From Lycium barbarum (taxonomy: Eukaryota > Streptophyta > Magnoliopsida > Solanales > Solanaceae): a stretch of DNA of 64,000 nt. The stretch covers positions 89,492,321 to 89,556,320 of the forward strand of contig NC_083341.1 of assembly GCF_019175385.1 (NCBI RefSeq), written 5' to 3'. The number at the start of each line of letters is the position of its first letter. Position 1 is the first letter of the stretch. Position numbers and translations under genes: made by a program. Positions 58,543-64,000 of this stretch are shown here, in pieces. Under the pieces are notes generated by a model. That model made no database searches and was not told where the DNA came from. It worked only from the letters and a program-made list of their open reading frames with translations.

Positions 58543-61394
58543 TCTTCTAACAGTGCCCTTTACCCATCTGGGTGTACCTGCGTGGCATGCAACGCAGCCC
58601 ACGAAGAAAGGGGGTCAGTACGGAATATGTACTGAGTATGTAAAGCATTGAATACAGAAAACAGAACCATAATCGAATCAAGCAGTACAAAAGTAAGTAC
58701 ATTTTTCAGGATACCAAAATACTTATTTTTCATAATGCAAATCGTGTATACTGATGTCATATGTCAGAAGAAGCACAAAAAATAAGTAGATCATCCAGAG
58801 TGCCAAAATGCGTATTTTTCCAAACACAGACCATGCGTGCCAACATCGTATGTCATCATATACATACACACATAACTGATTCATATGTAACATAATAGTG
58901 CCGAGGATCGTACGGCCCGATCCACAAATGTATTTGCTGCGGAACGTGCAGCCCGATCCATATACATATATTATATTGCTGTGGCACGTGCAGAAGGTTA
59001 GTACAGACAATAAGCACGATGTGCAGAATAACAAAACAACTTACTGGAAACACGAATCATGCATGCCAAGAACGTATCCGGCCCCTTGTGGGACCCAGGG
59101 AACGTGGCGCCACCCTGCCTTTGGCGCCACACACATCATACTCTAGAAGGTTTGCTCCGTAATCTCCGTCACACATCATAATATCACATCATAAGACCAG
59201 AATATACATATACACATAAATGGTTCAGCGAACCATTAACACATCATAACACCGTAACACATCATACTCCGGAATACATATATGGCACCCGGCCCTCAAG
59301 CAAGGGACCCGGCGAACAATACGCACGATATATACCGGCCCAGGACTCGGTGAAGGAGGCAATGACACATGCATGAGCAGAGTAGTGAGAAACCATATGC
59401 ATATAAATAAATAAATTCCAAGACTCGATGAACAAATATATTTACCGACATCCGAAGGCTCAGAAACAAGTATCAGGTCAATCGGAATTAGTATCAGAAA
59501 GTTACGAGCTTTTAAAGTACAGAACCTTCTAAAAACGTTTCAGAAATCATTTTTGGAAAATCAAAGCCATAATCATGTCAAGTATCTTTCGGATATCATT
59601 ATGGATCAGATCAAATGGAAATTTTGGAATCACATGCACATATAAAAATATATCAAAGACTCGATGGAATAATCGAACGTGCTAGCATTTGAAAAATCAA
59701 AACTTTAGTCATATCAATTATCTTTCGAATGCCATTTGGAAACATATCAACAAACTTCGGACATCATAGATATACATCAAAACCATATGAGACAACTTAT
59801 GGAAGTCAAAAAAATATTAGCCATCCTAGTGGCTCTAAGAATAGGAAATTTGTTCGAAATCGCACATATACGTCATTTGCCCGTTTTGTAAAGATCATGC
59901 CAAAAGAAAGAAAGGGTATGCCTTACATACCTGCTCCACGTCCTATTGGCTACGTTTATTCGTCCAAGCTCGTTAGTCTACATTCAAGGAGATTTACAAA
60001 ATCATCAGACATATTGTCACACACTTGTCTTAATCTTTCAAGTAAACTCACTTATAATCTGCCGAAATTTCGGCAGCATTTCCCCTGTAAATACACCATC
60101 CCCGAGAATCTAACTCGGCCAAATCAACAATCAACAATCCGAGAATTCAACTCGGCCAAATTATTAACAACATTACCAACCATCATACTAACAAATTCAA
60201 CAATCAATCCAAAAGTATATATATTCAAACATTAACAACCTTCGTCACACAATTCGACGACATTTCATTTACATTCAATTCCATCACATATATTCAAGTT
60301 AACACCAATGATCCCACATTCAAATATTACTCTGAACTCATTCTAACATGATTCAAGAATACTTCAAACAATTCACATAATATTCCAAACAACCCATTCA
60401 ACATCCTACTTCATCCGAAACCTTCCAAATTCAACAAAACAATGACAACTCATTTCCTTCCTTCAATTTATGAGCTATACTAATAATTCACATACTAAAA
60501 CATTATTTCCATAAATACAAGAAATGATATTATAGTCGCATTAGCTTCCAAAACCACCTTCCAACACTTACAACTTCAACTAGAATCATCCAACTTTAAT
60601 AATCAACATAGAATCCACAACAACAACAATCAAAACACTAGATAAAATAATTGGTTACCATTCCTTCACCACACACCTATACACGACCAACTCCACACCA
60701 CACGGCTCAACACAACACACATTATTTTCTTGATTTTCATTCATTTCTACATACTACAACATACACAAACCTTCCATAACATATAAAAGAATATGAATTC
60801 TTACCTTTTTCCTCAATTTCCCACTTGACTATAATTATAAACTTGCAACAAAGAGGGAATATCTTGCTCCAACAATTGTACCACATTCAAGGGGACCTTC
60901 AAATTAGTAGGAATACTAAAAGAAAATATTTTTTTGGATCAAATTTGGAGGATCCAATTTTTCTCGTCTTTGGCCGAATGGCCATTATTTTTTTGCTCTT
61001 CTACAAGTTTCTTGAAAGGTCTAAGTGTTAAGAATCAAAAAGATGACTAATTGGTCATCTTTTTATGAATACATATTAGGCCTCCATGTGGGCCTTGGGC
61101 CACCCCACATGGCCGGCCACTTTGGGCCCAAATTAGTCAAGCCCACTTTCTTTTCCTTTTTTTTTGTTTTGTAATTCATGAAAAAATTATTTTCCGAATT
61201 CCAAATTTGCCCTTAGCCTTCCTCCATATTTCTATGAGTCATCTTGCAAATTTCCCTTTTTACCCTTAGCCTTTCTCAATATTTCCATACTAGTAAACAA
61301 CATGTTCATCGAAATAATTTTAGAAAATAGTCTTGCCTTTGACTTTTCGCAATTATCTCGAATTATTCGATCGTACAAAATACGGGTCATAACA

Positions 61395-61430
61395 TCCTCC
61401 TCCCCTTTAGAACATTCGTCCTCGAATGTT
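61395..61430 (-). promoter_or_regulatory. PPT and PPT-proximal hairpin of G (antisense)
   Basis: Reverse-complement purine run (TCCTCCTCCCCTTTA on +) at the LTR edge and AACATTCG-TCCT-CGAATGTT at 61411-61430. Confidence 0.85.
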
Positions 61431-61619
61431 CAACAGACATCATGGAGTGTTATAACACTTCGGGAGGGTCCCTCTTATAGTTCTCCTTCCTTTTTTTTTT
61501 CATGCCCATTCCTTATCTTTCACCTTATTTTCTTTGTAGTCGAACTCCTCGGTCTTTACATGAGCCCTCATTCTGTGTCACAGGTTTTCTACCCCACCAT
61601 ACCAAGTTGGTATCCTTGT

Positions 61620-61719
61620 CCTTCCTAAGTCATCTCTTCTCTGTTATTGTTTCGTCACAATACCTTAACAAAAGCCACATCTTTAGTACGTAATCTCCAC
61701 TTGACGATCCGATATGGCC
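61620..61719 (-). pseudogene. Pol-tail remnant of G
   Basis: About 33 codons homologous to the chromodomain-like end of C1 pol (region of [23 protein letters not shown]), with several stops. One stop, TAG at the Trp codon after EEMT, is shared with C1. Upstream on this strand there is no pol, only the non-coding domain, so pol is reduced to its last codons. Confidence 0.75.
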
Positions 61720-64000
61720 ACAGGTTGTTTCTTGTTCTTATCTAATCTATAGTATTGCAATCTTGCTTATCATGCCATAAATATCCATCGGCTTGTGGTG
61801 TTCTCTTTTCTTCGTTCCTTGCTTCTTTATGTCTTTGTCGCTATCCCCTTTTTTTTTAATCTTTCATTCCAAGTATTTACCCAGAAATATATGTACGTAA
61901 TGTTTCTTTGCCAACTATTATCCTTCGCAGTCTAATTGCGCTTACGGTGACTTATGATCCGAATTCACCTAACTTCTTAGTTCGCAACATTGTTGAGTTC
62001 TTACTGCAACTTTTTCTTTATTTCCTTCCCTCACATTTCTCGACACAAGTATACTTGTCATCGATTTCTTTGTATTGGCACTCGTTTCGTCCTTCGTTAT
62101 TACTTATTGGCTCTCCGGAGGGGATTCCTTTCAAATATGATAGAGCATCGCTTCACATCGATGATTCAGATAAATTCATAGTGTGTATCCTCATATTCCG
62201 TATAATTAATGGTCCATGAACTACTTTCTAGTATCCGACAAACTCTTTCATATTACTCATAGGCACTGCGTCCTTTCTTTCTGTCAAAATTTCAGACTAT
62301 CAATTGGTGATACTTCCGTTATAATAGTCGTTCCCGTCCGAAACATCCTTTGGATCCTATCATTTTCTCCCTTATCCTTTCTGCATTTAGCTTGTAGCCA
62401 TTTTCTTGCTCTTTTGTTACTCTTACAACATGTCGCTGCGTACTTAGGTACAGTGCAAATCTTCCCGATAAGAGGAATTTAAATCATGGCATAAACATAG
62501 CATAATTCATGTTGGCCTCATGGTACACTTCATTGTCAATTCGTTTCTACTTCTTCATGTACCCCTTTGATGTGCCGACATGTTCCGAACTCTTGTCCCG
62601 AGCCAACAAATTTCCTTTTCCAGCGCTTGAAAAATGTTGTGATTCTTTTTAAGCCTAACGTAATACGTTCTCCCCCCCCCCTTTTAGGGGCTCCTCATAT
62701 GCCAATAGTCCTTCTGTGAGATCTTTTCCAACTCTGTGCATAACATATCGAAACTTCTTCCATAAGCTTTCCTTCTCATTTTTCGTCTACATTATCATTC
62801 TTATCAACATTCCCATACTTTTCCATCCACTATTAATCCTCTTACCTATTTTAACTTACTTACTCGTAGTTCTTCTTAACTATGCGTTCGCGTTGCAGCT
62901 ATGCGTCCATTTTTTTCGAACGTCTCGCTACTTTTGCTCACAGCACGGAATCCTTACGGATTACACTCTCTTTATTCGTGCTCATTTAGCCTTGACTATA
63001 CTTATGGTACTATGACCGAGCGGTCTTCCATGTACATTCTTTACATTTCATTCCATTTTCTCTAGGATCAAATCTTTCAGACTTCACATGAATTCTCGCT
63101 CCACGCCTTTAATTTCCAAATCAACGGTGTTGACCCATTATCCTTATTCTTTTCTTGGTGCGTTATCGGGTTTCTATCGTTAACTTGTTAAAGTATCCTT
63201 CTTACTCCTATGATTAAGGATTTCCATTTGTTTTAGTCCCAAATATTCTCCTCTTCTTTCGACTAATCCGTTAATATACCTTTTCTACTTTCATTCTTAA
63301 CCTTCCGTAGGTTCCTTCTTCCTCGAACACTTTTCTCCTTTTGCCATGTGTGCCATCGACTCTGAAGTTCATGAAATATTACTTTATACGCGCAAATTCC
63401 TCTTCACTCTTAAGTCATCTTTTCAGAAAGGCACTTCCATAACTGAGGCATCCACGTTAATATGGCTGCACACTTATTTCTTTATGTACCTTTCAAGGGC
63501 CGAAATTCTCTAACATCGTCACAAGGCTTTATCATTCTTTTCCTGCTTCACATCCCTCGTCATAGTCACTATTTCTTTAGCCTCACTTATTGAGATTGGT
63601 TCTCGAACCTCACACATTCCTCTTGTTCTATATTACCACACTTTACCCTTTTTAGGTACTTACCTTTTAAATTTTATTCAAATAGTCTCGTACTTTGCCA
63701 GTAATTTCTCTCGGGGGGCCTCAGTCACTGAGGTTTCTTACCTTTCATTTTGTTCCGACACTTTGATCTGTTTATTTTCCAGCTACTTACTCACCTTCTT
63801 TTCCAATATCGTTGTATTAAAATTTCCAATCTTAACCTGTAGTAAAAATAATAGCAGCTTATCTTGTAACACTCGTACCATCTATTTTTGCTGTCACTCG
63901 AACTTTGGTACCTTTACTTGATTAATGCCTTCTTTACCGTAGCGCCAATTACTGGGACTCACATGTCCATCGATACGATCACAAATGAGATATCATACGC
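61720..64000 (-). mobile_element. Non-coding internal domain of G (antisense)
   Basis: No credible frame on either strand. Purine-rich on the sense (minus) strand and homologous block by block to relic M (9990-11700 and 13890-14060 on +). Two independent copies that keep this domain suggest a mobilised non-autonomous lineage (LARD-like). Runs off the window. Confidence 0.72.

Larger units (their letters stand above)
54936..61394 (-). mobile_element. 3' LTR of antisense element G, split by F1
   Basis: TGTCACACCC at 54936 to GGGTCATAACA at 61394 (sense start TGTTATGACCC). Own sequence 54936-55292 and 58548-61394, about 3.2 kb, C-family. Antisense hairpins at 58600-58634 (hairpin 2 one mismatch), palindrome CTGCCGAAATTTCGGCAG at 60059-60076, CCGAG/CTCGG dyads near 60102-60155. 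The minisatellite is decayed (59283-59350). Frames such as 59729-60235 are low-complexity. The minus-strand internal region continues to the right. Confidence 0.87.

Noticed and set aside
1..64000. Host gene, rRNA array or satellite centromere repeat
   Set aside because: Every coding match is retroelement gag or pol; no host exon, rDNA unit or long satellite array was seen, apart from the 5S-like fragment in E.

Overview
This is repeat-rich nuclear DNA from a plant. I found no host gene in 64 kb. All recognisable coding sequence belongs to Ty3/gypsy LTR retrotransposons of the chromovirus (Del/Tekay-like) type. LTR structure, plant initiator-Met-tRNA primer sites and the C-terminal pol tail all agree on this. 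LTR style suggests a eudicot, perhaps an asterid such as a Solanaceae species, but that is a weak inference. The window looks like pericentromeric or heterochromatic nested-repeat DNA.

Layout: (1) 1-5011 is the 3' half of element A (open pol frame, PPT, 3' LTR), inserted in the reverse transcriptase catalytic motif of element B (5012-9976; pol with two stops, PPT, 3' LTR). (2) 9977-14620 is a non-coding internal domain (M) split by an antisense solo LTR (C3, TSD GATGT), ending in an LTR stub. (3) 14621-18139 is the integrase end and 3' LTR of element C1, inserted in the pol tail of element D (18140-19885), followed by a related LTR piece K2 (to 21943). (4) 21944-32486 is antisense-looking relic DNA carrying the only complete element, E (22454-31930). 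E has near-identical 3.05-kb LTRs, TSD ACCGT, PBS, PPT and a gag gene but no pol; its spacer holds a 5S rRNA-like segment. (5) 32487-44331 is the 5' LTR, PBS and start of gag of element J. Its LTR is split by antisense LTR K, which is split by solo LTR C5, which is split by solo LTR C4 (four layers). (6) 44332-64000 starts with antisense LTR piece L, into which H inserted. H's LTR holds solo LTR C2, which holds antisense solo LTR F2. H's gag relic is cut by antisense element G, whose LTR holds solo LTR F1 (TSD TCTTC).

The elements share more architecture than their sequence similarity suggests. There is a hairpin next to the polypurine tract, a pair of hairpins in the 3' part of the LTR, and a strong splice donor about 220-270 nt after the TATA box. 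In all three visible 5' regions a splice acceptor lies 2 nt before the gag ATG. E, and the G/M type (non-coding domain plus pol tail), look like non-autonomous passengers that would need enzymes from elements like A. Names A to N are mine; all homology calls are by eye.
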